DNA of 64,000 nucleotides from Faucicola sp048551375 (GTDB lineage Bacteria > Pseudomonadota > Gammaproteobacteria > Pseudomonadales > Moraxellaceae): positions 186,001-250,000 of the forward strand of contig NZ_JBLYZJ010000001.1 in NCBI RefSeq assembly GCF_048551375.1, in the 5' to 3' direction. The notes beneath the pieces were generated by a model that searched no databases, was not told where the DNA came from, and saw only the letters and a list, made by a program, of their open reading frames with translations. Position numbers and translations under genes: made by a program. Positions 1 to 7,938 of this stretch are shown here, piece by piece (positions within the stretch are counted from its first letter, which is position 1; every line of letters begins with the position of its first letter).

Positions 1-183
1 AAAAGATTCCTTGAGGTTGGCGAGCGTGATAAATGATAAAAATAAATGGGCTAAAACCAAATAAAAACCTTTGGTTATTAATAATGCAACTTATTTTACC
101 GTAAAAATACTTGCAAGCTAACCCCTAAAGTCCTAATCTAACCATAAATTTGCATAAATACTGTGATAAAACTGGAAAATATT

Positions 184-1734
184 ATGTTATCAAATTGGGT
201 CAAACTTATTTTACAAGCCACCGTGTATGACGCAGCGGTACAAACGCCCCTTGAACCTGCCAAAAAACTTAGCCAACGCCTCGGCAATGATATCCGTTTT
301 AAACGAGAAGATTACCAACCTGTGTTTTCGTTTAAATTACGCGGGGCGTACAATCGCATTAGCCAGCTAACCACTGAAGAACAGGCTCGTGGTGTGATTT
401 GTGCTTCAGCTGGCAATCACGCTCAAGGCGTGGCATTTTCTGCCAATCGACTCAATCTTAAAAACATCATCGTCATGCCCACCACCACGCCAGACATCAA
501 GGTCAATGCCGTCAAAGCGTTGGGGGGCAACGTGCTACTGCATGGCGATAGCTTTGACCAAGCCAATAATTTCGCCATCGAAAAAGCCCAAACCGATGGC
601 TTGACCTTTGTGCCACCGTATGATGATGAATTAGTCATCGCAGGGCAAGGCACGATTGCGATGGAATTGGTACAACAATGGCGAAAAATGGATTATGTGT
701 TTGTCGCTGTTGGTGGCGGTGGCTTGATTGCTGGGGTATCGGCATTTTTGGGGGCAATCGCCCCTCATGTCAAAGTCATTGCTGTCGAACCTGAAGAAGC
801 CGCTTGCCTCAAAATCGCCCTCGAAACAGGCGAGCGTGTGCGATTGCCTCAAGTAGGCTTGTTTGTCGATGGGGTGGCAGTGGCTCAAATTGGCAAACTT
901 CCTTTTGACGTGGTACGTTCGCCCAAAAATGACCAAGGCGAGCCTGTGGTTGACCCCCAAGTCATCACCTGTAGCAATGATGAAGTGTGTGCTGCTATCA
1001 AAGATGTGTATGATGAAACCCGTAGCATTGTCGAGCCTGCTGGGGCGTTGGCAGTGGCAGGGATGAAAAAATATATCGAAGAACACCAATTACAAAACAA
1101 AAACTGTGCCGTGATTGTGTGTGGGGCGAATATGAACTTTGACCGACTGCGGTATATTGCAGAACGTACCGAAATCGGTGAGAAAAAAGAAGCCGTATTT
1201 GGCGTGACCATTCCAGAGCAGAAAGGGGCGTTTTTGGCGTTTTGCCGTGCGTTAAAGGGGCGTAATATCACCGAGTTTAACTACCGTCTTAATGACAATC
1301 CGCTTGCCAGCCAAAAATCTGCCAGTATCTTTGTCGGTATCGCCCTCAAAGAAGGACAAAAAGAACGTCAAGCGATACACGAATTATTGACCACGGCGGA
1401 TTATCATGTGGTGGATTTGACCGATGATGAAGTCGCCAAAACCCATATCCGCTATCTTATCGGTGGGCATACAGGGTTAAAAGATGAACAGTTGTTCCGT
1501 ATCGTCTTTCCAGAGCGTCCGGGGGCTTTGCTCAACTTTTTGGAAAAATTGGGGTCGGATTTTAACATCTCGTTATTCCATTATCGCAATCATGGGGCGG
1601 CGGAAGGGCGGATTTTGGCAGGGATTCAGATGGGTGAACAAACTGCCGAAAAACTCCAAAACACCTTACAAGAAATCGGCTATGAATGTGAAAACATCAG
1701 CGATAATTTGGGCTATCAGATGTTTTTACAATAA
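184..1734 (+). CDS. ilvA: Threonine ammonia-lyase, biosynthetic (threonine deaminase)
   Basis: Converts threonine to 2-oxobutanoate and ammonia, the first step toward isoleucine, in the cytoplasm with PLP. The catalytic half carries the PLP-lysine motif SFKLRGAY (Lys about 51) and a glycine-rich phosphate loop VGGGGLIAG (about 180-188). The C-terminal half holds two ACT-like regulatory repeats, starting near VFGVTIPEQKGAF and LFRIVFPERPGAL. At 516 residues it matches the long, feedback-inhibited type, not the short catabolic TdcB. An in-frame GTG at 163 would add seven residues; the ATG at 184 aligns better with the family N-terminus (LQATVYDAA). No operon partner is adjacent. Family assignment is firm; allosteric inhibition by isoleucine is inferred from the ACT-like tail. 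Confidence 0.95.
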   Translation: MLSNWVKLILQATVYDAAVQTPLEPAKKLSQRLGNDIRFKREDYQPVFSFKLRGAYNRISQLTTEEQARGVICASAGNHAQGVAFSANRLNLKNIIVMPTTTPDIKVNAVKALGGNVLLHGDSFDQANNFAIEKAQTDGLTFVPPYDDELVIAGQGTIAMELVQQWRKMDYVFVAVGGGGLIAGVSAFLGAIAPHVKVIAVEPEEAACLKIALETGERVRLPQVGLFVDGVAVAQIGKLPFDVVRSPKNDQGEPVVDPQVITCSNDEVCAAIKDVYDETRSIVEPAGALAVAGMKKYIEEHQLQNKNCAVIVCGANMNFDRLRYIAERTEIGEKKEAVFGVTIPEQKGAFLAFCRALKGRNITEFNYRLNDNPLASQKSASIFVGIALKEGQKERQAIHELLTTADYHVVDLTDDEVAKTHIRYLIGGHTGLKDEQLFRIVFPERPGALLNFLEKLGSDFNISLFHYRNHGAAEGRILAGIQMGEQTAEKLQNTLQEIGYECENISDNLGYQMFLQ

Positions 1735-1776
1735 ATAAAAATACGATATGGTTAAAAAATATGTTTTTACGATTTT

Positions 1777-1841
1777 CCGTTTGTGGTGAGCTTGTCGAAC
1801 CATAGGAAAATCGTTACCCTTCGACAAGCTCAGGGCGAACG
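1777..1841. repeat. Palindromic repeat, TTCGACAAGCTC family, copy 1
   Basis: Imperfect inverted repeat of about 65 bp between ilvA and the kinase gene. The left arm reads like CCGTTTGTGGTGAGCTTGTC and the right arm like GACAAGCTCAGGGCGAACG. An inner pair GATTTTCC/GGAAAATC flanks part of the loop. Two more copies lie at 14210-14275 and 25592-25659. It could fold into a long hairpin in RNA and end ilvA transcription. It resembles REP/MITE elements; no transposase is nearby. Confidence 0.8.
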
Positions 1842-1964
1842 TTTTTGCTAGTTCAAGCAAACCCAATTTATGCGAAAAATTTGATGGCATCATCTGATTC
1901 ACATAGCTTTTAGCGGTATTTTCTGCTAATCTCCAACCTAATTTGATTATTTGAAAATAACAAT

Positions 1965-3290
1965 ATGTCATCAAAAACACGCTTCTTAAAACTCGCAGGC
2001 ATGACCGCCAGTATCACAGGGAAAGCCGTCAAAAGTTCGATAAAAAGCATCGCAGGCTCAGAGGAAGACAAACTCAAAGCCCGTAGCGAAATGCTCCAAA
2101 CCGTTGGGCTACAAATCGCTGACACGCTTGGCGAGATGAAAGGGGCAGTGATGAAGGTTGGTCAAATCGCCTCGCAATACAAAGACGTATTTCCGCCCGA
2201 AGTCGCCAAAGCCCTCGAAAAACTGCAAAAAGACGCACCACCCATGCCGTTTGCCACCATCAAACAGCAAGTCGAGCGTGAGCTTGGCAAGCCGATGAGT
2301 GAGCTGTTTTTGCAGTTTGATGAACAGCCCTTTGCCGCCGCCTCCATTGGGCAGGTGCATAAAGCGGTATTGCCATGTGGACAGGCGGTGGTGGTCAAGG
2401 TGCAATACCCAGATATTGATAACAATATCGACAGCGACCTTAAACAAGTGCGTCTTGCCCTCAAAATTACAGGCATGATTAATATGGATAAAAGTTTGCA
2501 AGAGCAGATTTTTACCGAAATCCGTAATAGCCTGTACGATGAGCTTGACTACACCAAAGAAGCCCATAATTTAGCGATTTTTGCCAATTTTCATGCCAAT
2601 GATACAGGGCTGATTATCCCCAAAGTATTTGCCAGCCACTCAAGCAAACGCATTTTGACCTTGTCGCAAGAGTTGGGCGAAAAACTCGAAGTCGCCTCAA
2701 CATGGGACAATGAAGTCAAACAAAAAATTGCTACCCAACTGTTTCGCTTTAGTGCAGGGCAGTTGTTTCAACTGTATCGTTTACATTGCGACCCTCATCC
2801 GGGGAATTTTGCTTTTCGCCCTGATGGGTCAGTGGTGGCGTATGATTTTGGGGGAATTAAATCGTATAGCCATGATGAAGTGGCGTTATTTCAACGGTTT
2901 GCCAAACATTGCCTAAAAGGCGATGTCACTGCCCTTGAGCAGGATTTGATTGCCGTGGGGGTCAAAAAAGATGATGACCAGCCATTGCCACCGCAGTTTT
3001 ATCAAGATTGGTTGCAAATTGGTTTGACACCTTATGGGTTTACCGAGTTGTTTGATTTATCCAAACACGCCCCTTATGACTTTAGCAAAAGCCAAACCCA
3101 TCATCAAGCCATCGCCAAAGCCAAGGAATCGCTAAAATATTGGCAAAGCTTTCAACCGTCACCCTTGACCATGATGCTTGACCGCACCATTTCTGGACAA
3201 TATTGGAATTTGGTGAATTTGGGCGTAAGCATCGATTTAAGTGAATTGATGGGCGAATATATTGAGTTGCCTGCATTAGAAAAATCTTAA
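1965..3290 (+). CDS. ABC1/UbiB (AarF) family atypical protein kinase
   Basis: Atypical protein-kinase-like protein of the ABC1/ADCK/UbiB superfamily, whose members support ubiquinone biosynthesis or lipid homeostasis. Hallmarks are visible: the KxGQ motif (KVGQ, 64-67), the alanine-rich loop AAASIGQVH (124-132) that replaces the usual glycine loop, the VVKVQYP lysine strand (Lys about 145), a DPHPGN catalytic loop (about 275) and YDFGGIK as the metal-binding motif. At 441 residues it is shorter than E. coli UbiB (about 546), and no C-terminal transmembrane pair is evident, so it fits the soluble AarF/ABC1 subgroup (COQ8-like) better than true UbiB. It stands alone, with no ubiE/ubiJ neighbours. 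Exact substrate unknown. Confidence 0.85.
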   Translation: MSSKTRFLKLAGMTASITGKAVKSSIKSIAGSEEDKLKARSEMLQTVGLQIADTLGEMKGAVMKVGQIASQYKDVFPPEVAKALEKLQKDAPPMPFATIKQQVERELGKPMSELFLQFDEQPFAAASIGQVHKAVLPCGQAVVVKVQYPDIDNNIDSDLKQVRLALKITGMINMDKSLQEQIFTEIRNSLYDELDYTKEAHNLAIFANFHANDTGLIIPKVFASHSSKRILTLSQELGEKLEVASTWDNEVKQKIATQLFRFSAGQLFQLYRLHCDPHPGNFAFRPDGSVVAYDFGGIKSYSHDEVALFQRFAKHCLKGDVTALEQDLIAVGVKKDDDQPLPPQFYQDWLQIGLTPYGFTELFDLSKHAPYDFSKSQTHHQAIAKAKESLKYWQSFQPSPLTMMLDRTISGQYWNLVNLGVSIDLSELMGEYIELPALEKS

Positions 3291-3314
3291 ATAGCCTATC
3301 AATATATGTTATGA

Positions 3315-3334
3315 TGTATCTCAATTGCGATACA
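3315..3334. promoter_or_regulatory. Operator-like inverted repeat upstream of the toxin-antitoxin pair
   Basis: TGTATC-N8-GATACA lies 15-35 bp before the antitoxin ATG, next to an AT-rich stretch (TATGTTATGAT) that could be the -10 region. Ribbon-helix-helix antitoxins of this family usually bind such palindromes to autoregulate, so this is the natural candidate operator. The inverted repeat is seen directly; its function is inferred. Confidence 0.5.
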
Positions 3335-3349
3335 CAATGGTGAAATTAT

Positions 3350-3628
3350 ATGACTGCACAGACCAGTATGCTTCATATTCGTATTGATGATGATATTAAA
3401 CAACAAGCCCAATCCACATTAAAAGAGTTAGGTATGTCAATGTCAGAGGCGGTACGATTTTTTTTGACACGGGTTGTCAACGAACAAGGTATGCCATTTG
3501 ATATGAAAGTGCCAAATGCTTCAACATCAAGAGCTTTGCAAGAATCAGAAGAAATTATCCAACGCCAACAAGCCCGTTTCACTGATGCAGACGCATTATT
3601 TGATGAGTTAGAACAGCATGGCAAATAA
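3350..3628 (+). CDS. dinJ: RelB/DinJ family antitoxin
   Basis: Small protein of 92 residues. Its N-terminal half (MLHIRIDDDIKQQAQ through LGMSMSEAVRFFLTRV) fits the ribbon-helix-helix DNA-binding fold of RelB/DinJ antitoxins. The C-terminal half is polar and helical (ALQESEEIIQRQQARF) and is expected to wrap and neutralise the toxin. The stop codon overlaps the start of the next gene by 11 bp, the tight coupling usual for type II toxin-antitoxin operons. An inverted repeat just upstream is a likely autoregulatory operator. DinJ is the closest family name recognised; the pairing with a YafQ-like toxin supports it. Confidence 0.85.
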   Translation: MTAQTSMLHIRIDDDIKQQAQSTLKELGMSMSEAVRFFLTRVVNEQGMPFDMKVPNASTSRALQESEEIIQRQQARFTDADALFDELEQHGK

Positions 3629-3929
3629 ACGTACAAATTTGCCTAGAAGTTCCGATTTTACCAAAGATTTTCTCTCAGATTGGCAACGCCTAAATAAAAC
3701 AGGTCGTTACAACATGGTTCGCTTAAAACAAGTGATGTTGCTACTCATTGCCAATGATGAACCTTTGGGAGCAGAATGGCTAGACCATGAATTGAAAGGT
3801 AACTGGAAAAATCACCGAGAATGTCATATTGGCGGTGATTTTTTATTGATTTATACTCTAGGTAAAATAGGCGTATTAGAAACTGTGGTTTTTGTGAGAA
3901 TTGGCACACATAGCGAACTCTTTCGTTAG
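3618..3929 (+). CDS. yafQ: YafQ-like type II mRNA interferase toxin
   Basis: Toxin of the RelE/YafQ superfamily, expected to cut mRNA in the ribosomal A site. It is 103 residues, slightly longer than E. coli YafQ (about 92). Visible family features are the conserved helix with LPRSSDFTKDF, the segment EWLDHELKGNWKNHRECHIGGDFLLIY and the C-terminal VRIGTHSELF, where the histidine matches the catalytic His of YafQ. All core catalytic positions seem present, so an active toxin is likely. It starts inside the end of the antitoxin gene. It converges on the potassium channel gene, with only 10 bp between the two stop codons. Confidence 0.85.
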   Translation: MANKRTNLPRSSDFTKDFLSDWQRLNKTGRYNMVRLKQVMLLLIANDEPLGAEWLDHELKGNWKNHRECHIGGDFLLIYTLGKIGVLETVVFVRIGTHSELFR

Positions 3930-3939
3930 GGGCTTAAGT

Positions 3940-4869
3940 TTAGACGTGCAAATCATAGCCACAACGGTCACAAAAATCCGCCCCAATCGCATGACCAAAC
4001 TTGCCACAATTGGGGCAACTAATTGGCTGTAATTGTGGACGCATGGTTTTATTGAGTTCTGCGGTAAACAGCCCAGTTGGTACAGCAATAATCGAATAAC
4101 CCATAATCATTACCAAGGAGGCGATGGTCTGACCCAAAGGGGTTTTGGGTGAAATGTCGCCATAGCCCACGGTCGTCATGGTGACAACCGCCCAATAAAT
4201 GCTCACAGGAATACTGGTAAACCCATTTTCAGCCCCTTCCACCACATACACCACTGAGCCGAAAATCGTCACCAATGTCAGCACTGACACAAAAAATACA
4301 GCGATTTTATGTCGGCTACTGCGTAATGCCATCGCCAAAAAACCTGCTTGTTGCATATATTCTGCCATCTTGAGAATACGAAATATCCGTAAAATCCGCA
4401 ACACTCGCACCACAATCAATGACTGTACACTGAGAGCCGTCAACACCGTGATATAGGTCGGTAAAATGGATAAAAAATCCACGATACCATAAAAACTAAA
4501 CAAATATCGTAAACGATTGGGGGCAGAATACAGCCGTAATCCATACTCAATACTAAACAAAATGGTAAAGACCCATTCTAAATAATAAAACAACTGCCCA
4601 TATTTTAGCTGAAATAACAGCACGCTATCGAGCATCACCACAATCACACTCGCCACAATCGCACACAGCAATATCACATCAAATAACTTACCCATGGGCG
4701 TATCTGTCCCATCAATTACCAGATGAATGGCTTGGCGGAGCTGATGAGTAGCGTTGGGTTTTTTGGGATAAGGTTCTAGGTTGTTATCAGCTTTTTGTTT
4801 ACTGGTCTTTTGATTATTATTTTGAGGTTTCATGGTAAAAGGGTCTACTATGCCACGGTAATACCGCAT
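3940..4869 (-). CDS. Voltage-gated-type potassium channel with C-terminal zinc ribbon
   Basis: Inner-membrane six-helix ion channel. The charged S4-like helix VRVLRILRIFRILKMAEYM (about 154-172) has arginines every third residue, and the pore loop holds the K+ selectivity signature TTVGYGD (232-238). After S6 the tail has two cysteine pairs (CPNC at 285-288 and CDRC at 300-303), a small zinc-ribbon-like module uncommon in textbook Kv channels. The first 50 residues are polar and rich in Lys, Asn and Gln, so they are cytoplasmic; a later start at Met13 (4833) is possible. It converges on yafQ. Ion selectivity follows from the motif; gating and the role of the ribbon are unknown. Confidence 0.9.
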   Translation of the reverse strand: MRYYRGIVDPFTMKPQNNNQKTSKQKADNNLEPYPKKPNATHQLRQAIHLVIDGTDTPMGKLFDVILLCAIVASVIVVMLDSVLLFQLKYGQLFYYLEWVFTILFSIEYGLRLYSAPNRLRYLFSFYGIVDFLSILPTYITVLTALSVQSLIVVRVLRILRIFRILKMAEYMQQAGFLAMALRSSRHKIAVFFVSVLTLVTIFGSVVYVVEGAENGFTSIPVSIYWAVVTMTTVGYGDISPKTPLGQTIASLVMIMGYSIIAVPTGLFTAELNKTMRPQLQPISCPNCGKFGHAIGADFCDRCGYDLHV

Positions 4870-5032
4870 TATAAAACAGATACTTAGATTTTTGCGGATT
4901 TTAATGCAACAAATTTACCTTATTCCCCATCACCCCCTATGCGAAAGCGGTGAGCCTCGTTTATAATATAGCCTCAAAATTTAGCTGTCATTTTAATAGA
5001 ATTCTTTCCAATTCCCTAACCCTCAGTCGTAG

Positions 5033-5047
5033 CGTGGGTTACCCACG
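5033..5047. repeat. Short perfect hairpin upstream of yebC
   Basis: CGTGGGTTACCCACG forms a 6-bp stem with a 3-nt loop and is followed on the plus strand by ATATTTTTT. It could be a weak terminator or a remnant of a palindromic repeat in the gap between the divergent channel gene and yebC. A plausible AT-rich -10 region for yebC (TATATTTAAT) follows about 40 bp later. Confidence 0.45.
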
Positions 5048-5115
5048 ATATTTTTTGTCAAAAATGGGTATGGAAAAGGTCATTATATTTAATACATTTC
5101 AAAAGGAACATGCAC

Positions 5116-5865
5116 ATGGCTGGACATTCCAAATGGGCAAATATCAAACACCGTAAAGCCAAACAAGACGCTGCCAAAGGCAAAATTTTTACCAAAATCA
5201 TCCGTGAGTTGGTTTCGGCTGCCAAACAAGGTGAACCCGACCCAGCGACCAACCCTCGTCTGCGTGCAGCGGTCGAAAAAGCCTATTCAGTCAACATGAC
5301 CAAAGACACGGTCAAACGTGCGATTGAGCGTGGTGCAGGCGGTGGCGACAATGATAATGTGCAAGAAATCACCTATGAAGGTTACGGCTTGGGCGGTGTG
5401 GCAGTGATTGTCGAAACCATGACTGACAACATTAACCGCACCGTGGGCGAAGTGCGTCATGCGTTTGGTAAAAACGGTGGCAACCTTGGTACATCAGGCT
5501 CGGTAGCATATTTGTTTAGCAAACGTGGCGAAATTACCTTTGAAGACTTATCGCTTGAAGATAAGCTGATGGAAGTGGCTCTTGAGGCAGGGGCAAGCGA
5601 CATCGAAAACGATGGTGAAAGCCTACTGGTCATTACCGAACCTGAAAACTTCGGTGAAGTGATGGATGCCTTAGAGAAGGCAGGACTAAAATCTGACAAT
5701 GCCGAAGTCACCATGTCGCCTTCAACGATGGCAGATATCACCGACATCGAAGATGCCAAAAAAATTATGAAAATGATTGATATGCTTGAAGATTTGGACG
5801 ATGTACAAGACGTTTATACCAATGTTAACTTTAGCGATGAAGTCATGGCAGAATTGGATGCCTAA
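5116..5865 (+). CDS. yebC: YebC/PmpR family protein
   Basis: Member of the YebC/PmpR/TACO1 family, described both as DNA-binding regulators and as factors that help ribosomes through difficult sequences. The N-terminus MAGHSKWANIKHRKAKQDA is near-invariant in the family, followed by GGGDNDNVQEITYEGYG and the three-domain layout, 249 residues in all. The ATG at 5116 is chosen over the one six bases upstream because the ribosome-binding site AAAAGGA (5101-5107) sits 8 nt before it. In many bacteria yebC lies by ruvC; here it stands alone. Confidence 0.93.
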   Translation: MAGHSKWANIKHRKAKQDAAKGKIFTKIIRELVSAAKQGEPDPATNPRLRAAVEKAYSVNMTKDTVKRAIERGAGGGDNDNVQEITYEGYGLGGVAVIVETMTDNINRTVGEVRHAFGKNGGNLGTSGSVAYLFSKRGEITFEDLSLEDKLMEVALEAGASDIENDGESLLVITEPENFGEVMDALEKAGLKSDNAEVTMSPSTMADITDIEDAKKIMKMIDMLEDLDDVQDVYTNVNFSDEVMAELDA

Positions 5866-5883
5866 TTAACCAATGCTATTAAT

Positions 5884-5915
5884 GGCTAGGTTGGGGCTTA
5901 TCCTTCGACCTAGCC
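5884..5915 (+). terminator. Hairpin after yebC
   Basis: GGCTAGGT and ACCTAGCC form an 8-bp stem about 20 bp after the yebC stop codon. No uridine run follows directly, so if it ends transcription it is weak or Rho-assisted. The stem is seen directly; the function is inferred. Confidence 0.35.
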
Positions 5916-5925
5916 TACATCGGTT

Positions 5926-6009
5926 TTACTGCTTTTGCAAATTAATCATCAGTCGACTTAGGCGGTCGGCATTGATATTTTTGCCATCAATATTTTTCAA
6001 TTCGTAACA
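5926..6009 (-). pseudogene. Possible C-terminal gene remnant
   Basis: Between yebC and proB the minus strand encodes a short open stretch ending in TAA, with non-repetitive, protein-like residues (ELKNIDGKNINADRLSRLM then INLQKQ). It has an in-frame stop immediately upstream and no start with a ribosome-binding site. It could be the last 26 or so codons of a decayed gene or chance. No family recognised. Confidence 0.2.
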
Positions 6010-6123
6010 CTATTTTTTATGTACCCATGATGCACAGTTTTTTGTGAAACATAATTTAATGGCTAATTTAAGGCGTAAAATTGCCAGTTATATGGATAAA
6101 TCCTCTTTATTCAGCATTAAAAA

Positions 6124-7362
6124 ATGTTACAATTATCCTTCCTTGTGAACTGTGAGCCGAGCCAAGTGACTGATTTAACCCTGCCTTTATCCCATCAAAC
6201 ACCTGTTCAAACTAGCACAGAAACTTCTCAATACCCAGTTGAGCCAACAAGCCCGCTTGACCCAAAAACCATTGTGGTCAAAATCGGCTCGTCACTACTC
6301 ACCAATAATGGCAAGGGGCTAGACCGCACCGCTATCTATGAATGGGCAAAACAAATTGCCAAACTACAAAAGCAAGGCTACCAAATGTTACTGGTATCAT
6401 CAGGGGCGGTGGCGGAAGGCGTGGTACGAATGAACCTTGACGAACGCCCCAAAAAACTCCAAGCCTTGCAAGCCTGTGCCGCCATCGGACAGATGGGCTT
6501 AATCGAAACGTGGTGGCAAGCCTGTATTCAATATGGCGTGCAAACTTCCCAACTATTATTGACCCATGATGACCTTGCCAATCGTCATCGCTATCTCAAT
6601 GCCACTAGCACCTTACAGCAGTTGATTGAATGGCGTGTATTGCCTGTGGTCAACGAAAATGACACGGTGAGTGTCGATGAAATCAAATTTGGTGATAATG
6701 ACAGCCTTGGGGCGATGGTGGCGGCGATGGTAAAAGCCGACCTGTATATTATTCTCACCGACCAACAAGGCGTGTTTACCGATAACCCTCGTACCAATCC
6801 GAATGCGACTTTGATACAAACCGAGCGAGCGATGGCGGATTATCTATTTGATATCGCAGGCGATGGCGGTAAACTGGGTCGTGGCGGTATGCTCACCAAA
6901 ATCCGTGCCGCGAGGCTGGCGGCGATGGGCGGTTGTCCGACTGTGATTGTGAGTGGGGCGATTGAGGATGTCATCAGCCGTGTGGTGGCAGGCGAGCGGT
7001 TAGGCACGCTTTTGACTACCAATGATGCGGATAAAATGATTGCCAAAAAACAATGGCTCGCTGCCCATCTACGCATGGCAGGGCGGTTGGTGATTGATGA
7101 TGGGGCGGTGGATGCGATTGTCGATAAGCATAAAAGCCTACTGCCTGTGGGGGTGGTTGAGGTGCAAGGTGATTTTGATGCAGGCGATGTGGTGGAATGT
7201 GTCAATGCTGAGGGCGTGAGAATTGCGGTGGGACAGGTGGATTTTTCATCGCATGAGGCGAAACGAATTGCCCAAAAACGCAATAGTGAGATTGAGCAGA
7301 TTTTAGGGACAGCCGATGAACGAGCCGTGATGATTCATCGAGATAATATGGCTGTTTTGTGA
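6124..7362 (+). CDS. proB: Glutamate 5-kinase
   Basis: Phosphorylates glutamate at the gamma-carboxyl with ATP, the first step of proline synthesis. The amino-acid-kinase domain starts at TIVVKIGSSLLT (Lys about 53) and includes LVSSGAVAEG, VNENDTVSVDEIKFGDND and ILTDQQGVFT. A C-terminal PUA domain (about 325-405) is present, as in E. coli ProB. The first 45 residues are Thr/Pro/Ser-rich and not conserved, so the true start is uncertain: in-frame GTG codons at 6145 and 6166 would shorten it, and none of the starts has a clear ribosome-binding site. proA is not adjacent, unlike in E. coli. Confidence 0.93.
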   Translation: MLQLSFLVNCEPSQVTDLTLPLSHQTPVQTSTETSQYPVEPTSPLDPKTIVVKIGSSLLTNNGKGLDRTAIYEWAKQIAKLQKQGYQMLLVSSGAVAEGVVRMNLDERPKKLQALQACAAIGQMGLIETWWQACIQYGVQTSQLLLTHDDLANRHRYLNATSTLQQLIEWRVLPVVNENDTVSVDEIKFGDNDSLGAMVAAMVKADLYIILTDQQGVFTDNPRTNPNATLIQTERAMADYLFDIAGDGGKLGRGGMLTKIRAARLAAMGGCPTVIVSGAIEDVISRVVAGERLGTLLTTNDADKMIAKKQWLAAHLRMAGRLVIDDGAVDAIVDKHKSLLPVGVVEVQGDFDAGDVVECVNAEGVRIAVGQVDFSSHEAKRIAQKRNSEIEQILGTADERAVMIHRDNMAVL

Positions 7363-7382
7363 TAATTTAAAGTGAGTTAATT

Positions 7383-7895
7383 ATGTTGTCAACCCAAGTC
7401 TTTACTCGTAAAAAATACAAAGAAATTTACTACCGCAATAGTTACGGTGTGAGTATTCGTCATGTTTATATGGATTTGAATAATAGAATATTACAGGATG
7501 AACTTTTAGAGTTTGATCGAGAGGGTAGGCTTATATCATGTACGGTATTCGGTCCAAATAGCGTTACCGTAGTAGGTCTCAGAAAATATACTTATGATAA
7601 AGATGGTGAAGGAAATGGATTTAGTGACTTTCGATTAATAAATGATTCATTGTCGCTAATTTGTAGAGTGGAAAGTTATTGGACTGAGAAAGATAAAATA
7701 GCTAGATTTGATTGGTATAATTCAGATAACCAGTTAGTTTATTACGACATTCATAAATTTGCTGAAAATATTGGAGAGATGGTTTGGGAGGCAAGCTTTG
7801 ATCCCAATGACGAAATGAACTTTTTAAAGAATACCTATTTAGGAAAGTATGACGACAATATAAAAGACGTACTAAAAAGCCAATTGCTAATGTAG
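7383..7895 (+). CDS. Uncharacterised AT-rich orphan protein
   Basis: 170 residues, rich in Tyr, Asp and Asn, with no signal peptide or membrane segment. No family recognised. Beta-strand-like segments with acidic turns (GVSIRHVYMDLNNRIL, LEFDREGRLISCTVFG, KIARFDWYNSDNQLVYYD) loosely recall repeat or immunity-type proteins, but that is only an impression. Its codon use is clearly more AT-rich than that of proB and hemE on either side, which suggests later acquisition. It follows proB by 20 bp, with GTGAG before the ATG, so it may be co-transcribed with proB. Confidence 0.7.
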   Translation: MLSTQVFTRKKYKEIYYRNSYGVSIRHVYMDLNNRILQDELLEFDREGRLISCTVFGPNSVTVVGLRKYTYDKDGEGNGFSDFRLINDSLSLICRVESYWTEKDKIARFDWYNSDNQLVYYDIHKFAENIGEMVWEASFDPNDEMNFLKNTYLGKYDDNIKDVLKSQLLM

Positions 7896-7938
7896 CTGAT
7901 TTGCAGTACCCAACTTATTATATCCAAAGGCAAAATCC

